Assembly (NCBI RefSeq): GCF_020421205.1
Contig: NZ_JAIZZH010000008.1
Coordinates: 35,254 to 99,253, forward strand
Length of the DNA stretch: 64,000 nucleotides
DNA from: Hymenobacter pini
Lineage (GTDB): Bacteria > Bacteroidota > Bacteroidia > Cytophagales > Hymenobacteraceae
Direction: 5' to 3'
Positions 1-7,950 of this stretch are shown piece by piece. Below the pieces are notes generated by a model. It made no database searches and had not been told where the DNA came from. It was given only the letters and a program-made list of their open reading frames with translations. Made by a program: the position numbers and the translations under genes. Every line of letters starts with the position of its first letter. The first letter of the stretch is position 1.

Positions 1-587
1 AGGCTGGCCGCTGTACCCTGGGTCGGAGGTAGGGCCAACGTAATGGCTTGCTGTACCCACCAGTCGCCGATAACCGTTTCATGTTTGGGCCAGCCCGGCG
101 TGCCGGTGGCTTGCGCATAATAAGCCTGGGCGTTGGCCCAGTAGGCCGACCAACTGAGTGTAACGGGCTGGCGCCACTGTAACAGGGCTGCGTCGGTAGC
201 TTCCAGCGTGCTTAGAACCGGAAATTGGTAAGCTGCCGGCTCCAGTACGTCACGCACCAACCACGGAACCAAGCCGTCATCGGCGGCCGGTGGTAGCAAT
301 TCACCCGCCGGCGTCAGGCGAGCGGGCACCCAGAACGGGTACACCCGCCGGCTGCGATTTGTGCGGTGATTCTCGCTTGCCAGCGCCAGGTGAAACGGCG
401 CCAGCACGATATCGAGCGGCTCGTCATCCACAAGTGGTGTTGAGCAGTGCTGGGTGTAGAATTTCCGGAGAACTTCCGTCTCTATGGTAGGCTGATAAGC
501 TGCGTGCGGGTCCGTCACTTCCGGCTGCCGCCGGTCGATGTCCAGTAAAGAGTTGCGCCAGTAACGCAGCCAATTCGATAACTCCAT
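1..587 (-). CDS. Unknown protein, fourth gene of the Lamassu-like operon (C-terminus off the window)
   Basis: An uninterrupted minus-strand frame starts at the ATG at 587 (first residues MELSNWLRYWRNSL) and stays open to the window edge, about 195 codons. It starts only 12 bp after the stop of the SMC-like ATPase gene, so it is very likely co-transcribed with the three defence genes. The visible part is rich in Trp and Pro and shows no Walker motif, signal peptide or membrane segment. I do not recognise the family from this N-terminal part; the rest lies outside the window. Codon use and base composition match the three genes upstream. A large helicase-type partner is possible but unsupported here. 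Confidence 0.7.
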   Translation of the reverse strand, partial: MELSNWLRYWRNSLLDIDRRQPEVTDPHAAYQPTIETEVLRKFYTQHCSTPLVDDEPLDIVLAPFHLALASENHRTNRSRRVYPFWVPARLTPAGELLPPAADDGLVPWLVRDVLEPAAYQFPVLSTLEATDAALLQWRQPVTLSWSAYWANAQAYYAQATGTPGWPKHETVIGDWWVQQAITLALPPTQGTAAS

Positions 588-599
588 GAATAGTGGTAA

Positions 600-2522
600 T
601 CAGACTTCGTAGGCCGTAAGCGGGATAACGTGACAATCCGTAAGCCCTTCAAAAGATTGGCCAGCTACAATCACCTGCAACGGAACTGGTGAGGCGTTGC
701 ACAGATCGATGAATGGTTGAACCAGGTAGTTTTCTGCTCCTTTGAGCTGTTCGCCGTCCGGCAAGGTAGCCGGAAAATCCATGATGAGCAGGCCCGGGTA
801 ATGGTAGTCTTTTTTGCCCGTGAGGCTCAGCAACCCGTAGTGGTAAGCAAAGAGAAAATAGAGCTTAGTGGTACCGCCGATGGAAGACCATTTGGTACGG
901 CCAATATTAAAATCAAACCCCTTCTCGCTGATGTTGAGGTTGATGCGTCCCGTTAGGTTCCAGCGGTTACGGTTGTCCTTGGCAATGGCATTGATGTAAT
1001 CGGCCATGCCGGCTTCCAGGTCGTCGGCAGCTTGCTCGAAATTGGCCTTTCCACGCCGGGCCACGTCTTTCTCTAAATCGGCAATTTGGCTGGTGAGCGT
1101 GGTTATTACCTTATCCAGACGCTCCTTGAACTTCATGCTCTCGGCAATTCGACGGAACGTTTCAATCTGCTCCAGTAAGCGCCCACGTTGCTGATCGAGC
1201 ACGCTCAGGCGAGCATCTACGAGGCCCGCGAGCTTCTGCTTGATGGGGGCAAGCTCCCGATCCAACCGGTCAATCTGCGTGCGTAGCGCGTGGTAGCGTT
1301 GAGTCAGCTCGGCTTTGCCCGCTTGCATCTTGGTCAGTACGCCCGTCAGCTCTTCCTGCTCGCTGCGCAGCTGCTGCAATTCAAAATCCAGGCGGCTGTC
1401 TTCTCCGTTGGCCGTGGTATCAGGCAGTGTCTGATGGCACAGAAAGCACGTATCGGGGTCCGGTGCCACGTCCGAAACCGGCTGGTCGCAGGCCGGACAA
1501 TGCGTCACTTGCAGATCTGCAAAAACTCCTCCCACAGACTTTACCCGGTTCAGGCGCTCCAGCTCGGCCGTTGCCGACTTCAACATGTTTTCGTAGCGGC
1601 GCAGGCGTAGCTCGTGCTTTTCCCGGTCTACCTCCAGCTGTTCCAGCTGCGTAACGGCTACGGCCCGTTGCTGGGAAAGCTGCACTTCTACCGAGCGGGT
1701 CACCTCTTGGCCGGGCAACAGACCCGCGGCGGCAGCCTGAATAATGCCAGCACGTTGCTGCAGCAACTCGGACACCTTCTTCTCTAAGCCCTTGATGCGC
1801 TCGGCGGCGGCGTTGTCAGTTGCAAACACCAGGTTTTGCCCGCCGTCGTAATTTAGGCTACGCACAATCTGGTCCAACGTAGCCAGAAACTGATTGCGCT
1901 TTATCTCGGCCGAGGATAACTCTCGTCTTTTCTCCAGAAGTTTCTCATCCACCGACGAGAGCATCTTATCAGCTAGTCCCAGGAATTGCGTTAGCACCGC
2001 GTGCTGCTCGTAGGGAAACTGGCTATCGGCCAGGTCGCTCCAGAAACGCTCCTGCCGGAAGATATGCCGCAACATCATCCGAAAGCTAATGTCCAGCACC
2101 GAGCCCTCTGTGTACGGGTTGCCCTTTACGAATCGACTGGTAGGAATGTGCAACTTTTCGAGGATGAACGCCGAAAATTCCGCGGTGCTCATTGGCACAC
2201 CGTCGACCACGGTTTTACGCACCAGATTAGGCTCTTTCCACTTGCGCTCCAGCACATAGGCCTGTTCGTCTATTTCAATAACCGCCCGTAGTTCAGAATA
2301 CAGGGTTGCTAGCTTACGGCCGACTGCATCCTCTTTGCGCAGGAAGCCGTCGTCGGCGGTGCCTGGGTCACCCAACACGAAATCAAGCATGGCTAGCCAT
2401 GCCGTTTTGCCGCTATTGGAAGGGCCTACCATTACGTTCACGCCCTCGGTAAAGTGCAGCGTCTCCTCAGCGCCATCAGCATCCACGCGGGATAATTGTC
2501 GGATAAGTAGCGTCTTGCTCAT
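600..2522 (-). CDS. lmuB: SMC-like ATPase of a Lamassu / ABC-three-component defence system (LmuB-like)
   Basis: 640 aa. The Walker A motif GPSNSGKT sits at residues 33-40. Long Glu/Lys/Gln-rich coiled-coil arms surround a central zinc-hook-like pair, CPAC (342-345) and CFLC (359-362). The C-terminal lobe has a signature-like GGTTKLYF and a Walker B-like LLIMDFP. This is the layout of DUF3732/LmuB ATPases, which in Lamassu recognise foreign DNA ends or plasmid structures and release the partner nuclease. The start ATG overlaps the stop of the middle gene by 4 bp (2519-2522), showing translational coupling. Family-level call is firm; the detailed function is taken from known Lamassu/DdmABC systems. 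Confidence 0.85.
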   Translation of the reverse strand: MSKTLLIRQLSRVDADGAEETLHFTEGVNVMVGPSNSGKTAWLAMLDFVLGDPGTADDGFLRKEDAVGRKLATLYSELRAVIEIDEQAYVLERKWKEPNLVRKTVVDGVPMSTAEFSAFILEKLHIPTSRFVKGNPYTEGSVLDISFRMMLRHIFRQERFWSDLADSQFPYEQHAVLTQFLGLADKMLSSVDEKLLEKRRELSSAEIKRNQFLATLDQIVRSLNYDGGQNLVFATDNAAAERIKGLEKKVSELLQQRAGIIQAAAAGLLPGQEVTRSVEVQLSQQRAVAVTQLEQLEVDREKHELRLRRYENMLKSATAELERLNRVKSVGGVFADLQVTHCPACDQPVSDVAPDPDTCFLCHQTLPDTTANGEDSRLDFELQQLRSEQEELTGVLTKMQAGKAELTQRYHALRTQIDRLDRELAPIKQKLAGLVDARLSVLDQQRGRLLEQIETFRRIAESMKFKERLDKVITTLTSQIADLEKDVARRGKANFEQAADDLEAGMADYINAIAKDNRNRWNLTGRINLNISEKGFDFNIGRTKWSSIGGTTKLYFLFAYHYGLLSLTGKKDYHYPGLLIMDFPATLPDGEQLKGAENYLVQPFIDLCNASPVPLQVIVAGQSFEGLTDCHVIPLTAYEV

Positions 2523-3145
2523 GATTGCTGAATCGTAGAATTGAGCTGTTGCGCTCCTACTTCTTGGTCGAATAGATAATACACTAGGTCCTTGAGGCTG
2601 CTGCCCGAACGGTTGCCCAATACGCGTTTCACATCGCGCATCCGGGCCGCTAGCCCTGAAAATGAAGGGTCAGCGCTGAGCTGCTTCCCGATAGCGGTAC
2701 CTTTGGGCGTGAGTGAGAAGGTGTAAGCGTTTCCCGTTTTAGCTACTTTAAGCAAACCGCGGGCCTCCAGATAGGGTAGCACTTGATAGTACCGTTTGTC
2801 CCACGGCCCATAGTGGAAGCGGATCATCTTGGATTCAGGCGCCGCCTCATCAGCTGATACCTGAGTGTTGAAATGAGCAGCCGCCCGCTGGAAAAATTCA
2901 GGGTAGCGCACGAAGAAATCCAGTTTTGCCAGCTTAGTTAGGCCGTCGATGCGGTACGTGCCTTCAGGTCGGCTTTGAATTCCGCACAGCAACACCAGCA
3001 GCAACAGTCGCGACGCATGAAATTCAATCAGGTCGTCAGCCGTCAGGGTACGGCCAGGTGAGAGCGAGTCGATGCTCTTCAATGATTCCATGGCCGCAAC
3101 GCGCCGGCCCTTGCTCAGCCCTGGTGATGGAAACTGTGGTTCCAT
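2519..3145 (-). CDS. lmuC: Lamassu middle component (LmuC-like)
   Basis: About 208 aa from the ATG at 3145 (MEPQFPSPG). The frame is open up to 3190, but a start there would overlap the nuclease gene by 38 bp; 3145 lies 7 bp after the nuclease stop and fits the operon better. No Shine-Dalgarno is obvious, as is common in Bacteroidota. The protein is a small, mostly helical polypeptide with a winged-helix-like tract (FHYGPWDKRYYQVLPYLEARGLL is shown only as an example of the region near residue 120) matching ABC-three-component middle proteins. Its place between nuclease and SMC ATPase is the main support for the call. The likely role is a bridge between the two. Confidence 0.65.
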   Translation of the reverse strand: MEPQFPSPGLSKGRRVAAMESLKSIDSLSPGRTLTADDLIEFHASRLLLLVLLCGIQSRPEGTYRIDGLTKLAKLDFFVRYPEFFQRAAAHFNTQVSADEAAPESKMIRFHYGPWDKRYYQVLPYLEARGLLKVAKTGNAYTFSLTPKGTAIGKQLSADPSFSGLAARMRDVKRVLGNRSGSSLKDLVYYLFDQEVGAQQLNSTIQQS

Positions 3146-3152
3146 AGGGCGG

Positions 3153-4298
3153 CTAGGATTGGTTGCGGAAGCGGAGACGACAACGGTCAATCACCTCATA
3201 GAAATAGCCTTGTGCTACCCAATCAGGGATAATAACCTCGCCATCGTCATTTACGAAGCGCCGCTGATTAAGCTGTGAGACGGCAGCGGTCAGACACGTA
3301 TCAAAAAAGGTTAGTGGCGGTTCTTCTGTAGCGGGATTGTACTGCCGGAGTTGCAGCATATTGACTTTGCCAAGGATATTCGCTTCCATCGCCTTCAGAT
3401 CGTCCGGCTCACAGAAGTCGTTATCGCGGCGGGCATCATTATAGAGCAGCTTCAGTTCCCGAGCTGCTTCGATGTGCGCAGTAGAAATACCTGCTTCCTG
3501 CAGCTTAGAGCCTAACCGGTCAGCTGGATCAGGGCCGTTAGTCAGGCTTTGAACGGTGTCGCGCAGCCACTGCTGCAAACTGGCAGATGTTATTTTAAAG
3601 ACGGATCGAGTGGCGAGGGGCCGCTTATGGGATGCTTTGCTGATCTGGCGCATCAACAAGTCATACAGCCGACGCCGGTTTTCCAAATCTAATCGGATAC
3701 CCATCTGCACAAGTATTGTCTCCAAGTCGATGAGATTTTCCGCCTCCAGACCTCCCAAACTGCTTTCCCGCTCATCCCAGACACAATTGGCTAACCAAAA
3801 GGCAATGGCTTCTGCGGTTGGTGGTTGGGGTTTGCGCGCATACGCAGCGTGCATAGTAGTTTGCGCATCTGCCAGTTCAGGTTGGGCAGCACGTCGTTCT
3901 GGTGATCCGATGGGGTAACACAATGATTTTAACTCGCTGCAGGCTCCACGAGAGGTTACGAGTCGAAAAGTGCATGGCTCCCCGTATTTATTGAGAGCCA
4001 GAGATTTTTCCAGGAGAGAAGTTTCAGGACGTTTGTCGGTACGACCAGTTAAACTGCCCAGCGTCCAAACCTTGTCAACAAATTTTACCTGAACGAATTC
4101 GTAGCACAAACCGAAGCCCTCATGATGCCACATCAGAGTGATGTCGTCGTGGCTTTCAAACCACACTTCTTCCAGTGCTGCATTGCTGAGCATCTGCAGG
4201 CAGTAGCCTGCTCCGATATGGTCTTGGTATTCAAACCCGCTGCGAGCGTGGCGGCCACTAAGGTCTCCTAACGGTAAATCGTGTATAGAATCGGGCAT
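3153..4298 (-). CDS. lmuA: Cap4-type dsDNA nuclease (DUF4297), Lamassu effector LmuA-like
   Basis: 381 aa, first gene of the operon. The N-terminus has the DUF4297/Cap4 nuclease signature: SGFEYQDHIGAGYCL at 20-34, then FESHDD with D51/D52, and CYEFVQVK with E67, Q70 and K72, a PD-(D/E)XK-type active site. Proteins of this family degrade DNA when released by the SMC-like partner (Lamassu-Cap4, DdmA). The remaining 250 residues are helical and probably bind the SMC complex. The AT-richer 124 bp upstream separate it from the integrase gene and must hold the operon promoter; only a near-consensus -7 box (TACTCTTTG, one base too long) was seen there. Confidence 0.82.
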   Translation of the reverse strand: MPDSIHDLPLGDLSGRHARSGFEYQDHIGAGYCLQMLSNAALEEVWFESHDDITLMWHHEGFGLCYEFVQVKFVDKVWTLGSLTGRTDKRPETSLLEKSLALNKYGEPCTFRLVTSRGACSELKSLCYPIGSPERRAAQPELADAQTTMHAAYARKPQPPTAEAIAFWLANCVWDERESSLGGLEAENLIDLETILVQMGIRLDLENRRRLYDLLMRQISKASHKRPLATRSVFKITSASLQQWLRDTVQSLTNGPDPADRLGSKLQEAGISTAHIEAARELKLLYNDARRDNDFCEPDDLKAMEANILGKVNMLQLRQYNPATEEPPLTFFDTCLTAAVSQLNQRRFVNDDGEVIIPDWVAQGYFYEVIDRCRLRFRNQS

Positions 4299-4422
4299 AT
4301 GAATAAGTGTGTAATAATAGTTGTAAGCCGCAAAGAGTATTCTGTTAATCCACTTTTTGAGTCAGGAGTTTGTAGCTAAAGTAAAGGTTTATTGTTGTCA
4401 CTGCTGCTATTCGAAAACCATC

Positions 4423-5382
4423 TTACAGACCTAGCTTCTGGGCTGCATTATGCTGCCGCACATTGTCAAGGCGGGTATAACGCCGAATCATTGAACTCGT
4501 TTTGTGCTTCGTCTGGTTCATGACCTCGCTGTCGTCGGCGCCGTTGAGCTTAGCCACCGTCACAAACGAAGCCCGCAGGGAGTGCGCGGTGAACTTCGGG
4601 CCAAGGTGCCGCTGCACAATCTTATTCAGGTGCACATCCGTCAGCCGGCGCTCCGTCAGCCGGCCACCCTTGCGTAGGGATACCAGCACCGGGCCGGCGG
4701 TGCGGCCGAGCATGCGCATCCAACCCTGCAGCGTACGGATGGGGCAGAGTACTGGGTCCGGCGAGTAGAAAATGGCTTTTTCTTCGGCTTCCCCCAATTG
4801 ATTGGTCTTGCTGCGCTTCAGGTCAATGGTGAGCCCTTCGTCCGAAAACGTAAGGTCTTCCAAATCGAGCGCGGACAACTCCGAGCGCCGAAACGCGCCG
4901 GTGAATCCGAGCAGCAAAATCACCCGGTCCCGCAGACCCGCCGGGGTCGAGGCGTCGATGTGCTTAACAGTGCGCTTGAAGCTGGCTAGCGAAAAGGCTG
5001 GGGCCTGCTTCTGGCGGGTACCCTTCACGCGGCTGATGCCTTCGAGCAGCACCTTGAATTTCTTGTCGTCCGTGGGCGAGGCCAGATCCTGCAGGGCGTG
5101 AGCCTTACTGATAGCCGCGCAGTGGCGCTGGATCGTGGCCACCTTCTTGCCTGCTTCGGCCAGGTGCGTCACGAACCCGGCGAGCGTATCCATTGACGCC
5201 GGCAAGGTGACTTGACCGTGTTCGGTGCACCAAGCCGTGAAGCGGCGCCAGTCGCCAGCGTAGGCCCGGGCCGTGTTGGGCGCGCCCTGCAGGCCGGCTT
5301 CCACATAGCGGGCGGTCTGCTCGGCCAGGTGTGCTAGGCCGGTGGATGCGGGCGAAGGCGGGGCAACGGGGACAGTGCTCAC
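4423..5382 (-). CDS. Tyrosine recombinase / site-specific integrase
   Basis: 319 aa. An N-terminal SAM-like DNA-binding domain (about 20-110) precedes a catalytic domain with the full tyrosine-recombinase set: R165 (in AFRRSEL), K192, H267 and R270 (HSLR), H293 and nucleophile Y302 (IRRYTRL). The length is close to XerC/XerD-type enzymes. It stands alone, without excisionase, and reads away from a perfect inverted repeat at 5439-5479. Likely roles are plasmid dimer resolution or cassette/element integration; the sequence does not decide between these. Confidence 0.88.
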   Translation of the reverse strand: MSTVPVAPPSPASTGLAHLAEQTARYVEAGLQGAPNTARAYAGDWRRFTAWCTEHGQVTLPASMDTLAGFVTHLAEAGKKVATIQRHCAAISKAHALQDLASPTDDKKFKVLLEGISRVKGTRQKQAPAFSLASFKRTVKHIDASTPAGLRDRVILLLGFTGAFRRSELSALDLEDLTFSDEGLTIDLKRSKTNQLGEAEEKAIFYSPDPVLCPIRTLQGWMRMLGRTAGPVLVSLRKGGRLTERRLTDVHLNKIVQRHLGPKFTAHSLRASFVTVAKLNGADDSEVMNQTKHKTSSMIRRYTRLDNVRQHNAAQKLGL

Positions 5383-5429
5383 GGCAGCTTATTATATAAG
5401 GAGTAAATGCCCGGAAAATGGGTGCTTGC

Positions 5430-5437
5430 CAAAGGTA
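5430..5437 (-). promoter_or_regulatory. -7 box of the integrase promoter
   Basis: On the minus strand this reads TACCTTTG, an exact match to the Bacteroidetes -7 consensus TAnnTTTG, about 48 bp before the integrase start codon. The -33 region then falls inside the inverted repeat at 5439-5479. Confidence 0.55.
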
Positions 5438-5438
5438 G

Positions 5439-5479
5439 TGGATAAGGTATGATAAGTAAACCTTATCATACCTTATCCA
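5439..5479. repeat. Perfect 18-bp inverted repeat: candidate recombinase core site or operator
   Basis: Arms at 5439-5456 and 5462-5479 are exact reverse complements, separated by the 5 bases TAAAC. Each arm contains the hexamer GATAAG twice in direct order with a 4-bp gap (GATAAG-GTAT-GATAAG), so the site holds four copies, two per strand. Inverted arms around a 5-8 bp spacer are typical of tyrosine-recombinase core sites. The repeat also overlaps the -33 region of the integrase promoter, so it could act as an autoregulatory operator, or both. It has no T-tract, so a terminator is unlikely. Confidence 0.6.
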
Positions 5480-5663
5480 AGTTTTAATAGTGCCGAGAAG
5501 AATGGCAATCCGAGCCCCGTAGTGAACTACTATGGAGCCTACGTTTCGGCGAAATAGGATAGTCATCATTGCAAGCACTTTGACACTGATGAATGCTGCG
5601 CTTGGCAAAACTTCGCGTTATTTTTACCTGCTGCATTCCTACTCGTCAATTTGCTTCTATTCT

Positions 5664-6590
5664 ATGAGCAAAAACTACTCGCTCCTTTTTTTACTCCTTA
5701 TCATAAGTGTATCGGTATTGGCTCAGCGCCCCAAGCCGGCCGCCGTTACTTTGCCGCCTGCCGATACGGTGTACTTTGACCGCGACTGGGAGCGGACTGA
5801 AACGTTGGAGGAAGTAGTTTATGCCCGTATTGCCCGGCACGACGCCGCGGGGAAAACCATCGGCACCGTGCGCGACTACTTCTACCCGTCGTGGAAGAAG
5901 CAGTGGGAAGGCAAGCTGGCCAGCGAAGCGCCCGATAAGCCCACGGGCCTGTGCTGCGGCTGGCACGAGAACGGCCAAGTCAGCTTCCGCGGCACGTACT
6001 TAAACGGTGTGCAGCAGGCCGACTTCCGCAGCTGGCGCGAGGATGGTCGGGAAATCAAGTGCCAGGCCGTGGCGCATGACGCGCTACCCTTGAGCAACGT
6101 AACCTTGCACTGCAGCAACTGCATGCACAGCAGCCGCAACGTCTTTCAAGTAGATATACCCGACGGGACCGTAGGCATTGTCTACAAGCTAGATGTACGG
6201 GACGAAGGCCAGCCGCCCATTTCCTGGTCGACGGCCCTGGCGGTAGCCGCCGTAGCCAGCAGCGGCGGCACGGCAGCCCCGGCTCTGCTAGGCACGGCGG
6301 CCTCGGCCCTGACCAAGCAGGGCAACAATGCCCCGCCCACGGTCAGCACCAAATGCCACTGGTACATTACGGCTGACCCGGCCGCGGCCCAGCAGTTTCT
6401 GGCAACGAAGGGGACCATCACCAATAGTAACGCCTGCCTTCGGGCAGCTATCAATACTCCCCAGGAAACCCGCCCTATTACCCTGCCGCCCGGTACGCGC
6501 CGGCTGTTCGTGTGCGTGAACAACGATAACTACACGACCGATGCCACGGCCACGCTCAGCGTGACGGCCCTGGTCCAGACGTGCAAGTAG
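5664..6590 (+). CDS. Secreted protein of unknown function with MORN-like N-terminal part
   Basis: 308 aa from the ATG at 5664, chosen because it gives a clean Sec signal peptide (hydrophobic LLFLLLIISVSVLA, cleavage after AQ). A start at 5532 is possible but adds 44 unlikely residues. The first half has WHENGQVSFRGTYLNG, like a MORN / YwqK-type repeat (about residues 95-115). The second half is Ala/Thr-rich with paired Cys and NDNYTTDATA-like beta-strand sequence near the end. It is probably periplasmic or cell-surface. Neighbours give no functional hint. It is convergent with the DUF6122 gene. Confidence 0.6.
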   Translation: MSKNYSLLFLLLIISVSVLAQRPKPAAVTLPPADTVYFDRDWERTETLEEVVYARIARHDAAGKTIGTVRDYFYPSWKKQWEGKLASEAPDKPTGLCCGWHENGQVSFRGTYLNGVQQADFRSWREDGREIKCQAVAHDALPLSNVTLHCSNCMHSSRNVFQVDIPDGTVGIVYKLDVRDEGQPPISWSTALAVAAVASSGGTAAPALLGTAASALTKQGNNAPPTVSTKCHWYITADPAAAQQFLATKGTITNSNACLRAAINTPQETRPITLPPGTRRLFVCVNNDNYTTDATATLSVTALVQTCK

Positions 6591-6630
6591 GCTAAACCAG
6601 GGCTGCACTTCTTCCTTCTTTGGTCCTCAT

Positions 6631-7404
6631 TTACTTGACCGTCTCACGGCCCCGCAGCTTCCGCCACCAGTTGCGCAAGGCATAGAGGCGGGAGTTGACG
6701 TAGCACTCCTGGCAGTGGCGGAAGGACCAGAAGCAATCCACCGTATCCGTGAACACGTGGAACAGCATGCCCATGGCCACTATTTGCGTCGGCGGGGGCA
6801 GTAGGAGCAGCAGCGCATACACGGGGATGGCATAAAAAGAGTGCAGCGGGTGATACCCCACGCTGCAGCGCCGCGGTTCAAAAATGGGTTTGGCCAGCAG
6901 GTGGTCAACGTCCATGAGCATCGTGGCCAGCATGATCAGGTACGCGCCTGGCCACATTGAGGGAAAGAACACCAGCGCCAATACGGCCGGGAAGAGAAAG
7001 TGCAGGCTATAATGCACCAGCGTTTGGGCGCTTACTAATTTTGGCGCGGGTTGCTTGCTTGGCTCGTGCTGCGCTATGGGCCGGACGGGGCGTCTGATGG
7101 TATCCGCGGCCGTAGGCGTTGCCTGACTGCTGCTCGATGCAACCGCCCGCTCCTGCTTCTTTCCGGGTCGCACTCCCCGCGTACCCGCGACCTTGGGCCA
7201 AACTTCCGCCTCTACCTGCCGCTGCGGGGTGGCCGGATGCTGCTGGGTAGAGACGGCCGTTACCGTATCAAAGCGCTGTGCCGGCAGCGCGGGACGGTAC
7301 CCGGCGGCAGCTGAAAACCGAGGCACTACGGCCCCTGAACGGCACCCGGCCAATACCAGGAGCAGGCTGGCGGCGAGGTAGGAGATAAGGCGGAAAACAG
7401 ACAA
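6631..7404 (-). CDS. Lipoprotein N-terminus fused to a DUF6122 membrane domain
   Basis: 257 aa. Residues 1-21 form a lipoprotein signal with lipobox VLAGC. Then comes a Pro/Gln/Arg-rich linker of about 100 residues, then a DUF6122 domain with four hydrophobic segments. The domain shows the family motifs HYSLHFLFPAV, MLMDVDHLLAKP, RCSVGYHPLHS and a late FHVFTDTVDCF; the His/Asp residues look like a membrane metal-binding centre. A second, ordinary-length DUF6122 protein lies at 28181-28495 in the copper island, so a metal-related role is plausible. The lipoprotein-linker addition is unusual for the family. Function is unknown. Confidence 0.65.
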   Translation of the reverse strand: MSVFRLISYLAASLLLVLAGCRSGAVVPRFSAAAGYRPALPAQRFDTVTAVSTQQHPATPQRQVEAEVWPKVAGTRGVRPGKKQERAVASSSSQATPTAADTIRRPVRPIAQHEPSKQPAPKLVSAQTLVHYSLHFLFPAVLALVFFPSMWPGAYLIMLATMLMDVDHLLAKPIFEPRRCSVGYHPLHSFYAIPVYALLLLLPPPTQIVAMGMLFHVFTDTVDCFWSFRHCQECYVNSRLYALRNWWRKLRGRETVK

Positions 7405-7525
7405 CGAGAGGTTGGGTGAGACGAGGGAAAGCAGGGCTGACGGCTGACGGCTGAAAGTGATTCAAGATGACGGGCCCGGTGCAAATCCGTCGGTAGCGCA
7501 GCTTTAGCTTAGGTAGCGGAGGGAT

Positions 7526-7759
7526 TCAGCGCCCGGGTACGGCGTCCGGAATAGCCGCATCCTGAGTCGACAGACAGCCGTGCGGGCCGGGCTGGTCCAC
7601 ACACTGTTGGGGGAGGTAGGCGGCACTCTTTCTGTCTGGCAACAACTGATCGAGGCGGCGGGCCAGCAGTTGCCAGCCCGTTGCTGTTTCCGAATCCGTT
7701 GGCTGGGTCGCTTGCTCCGCCATGCGGCGGCACAGTTCCTCAAATTCCTTGATGTGCAT
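7526..7759 (-). CDS. Possible small hypothetical protein
   Basis: A minus-strand frame of about 77 aa from the ATG at 7759 (MHIKEFEELCRRMAEQ). The first 40 residues look like a real amphipathic helical peptide; the rest, with Cys and Pro, is less convincing. It lies downstream of the copper oxidase gene on the same strand, separated by about 190 bp. No family was recognised, and other frames are also open in this GC-rich stretch. Confidence 0.3.
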   Translation of the reverse strand: MHIKEFEELCRRMAEQATQPTDSETATGWQLLARRLDQLLPDRKSAAYLPQQCVDQPGPHGCLSTQDAAIPDAVPGR

Positions 7760-7950
7760 GTAACGGGGTAAGTGCTTGACTGAAAGAGGGATTGAAGCCA
7801 AACAGCTACTAGTTACCGCCTAAATCGCCTGAATACGGGTAAAAGGTTGCCCGTCAGGAAACTATGTAAGCAAAGCCCGGGATGGTGTACGCCTTCGACC
7901 TAGTAAAGCCCGCCCAAGCCCCAAAACCCTACGCGCCGGCTTCACTCGCG

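Noticed and set aside
5105..5608. A minus-strand frame of 167 codons across the integrase start
   Set aside because: It is another frame of the integrase N-terminus and runs through the inverted repeat; the integrase frame has the full catalytic set.
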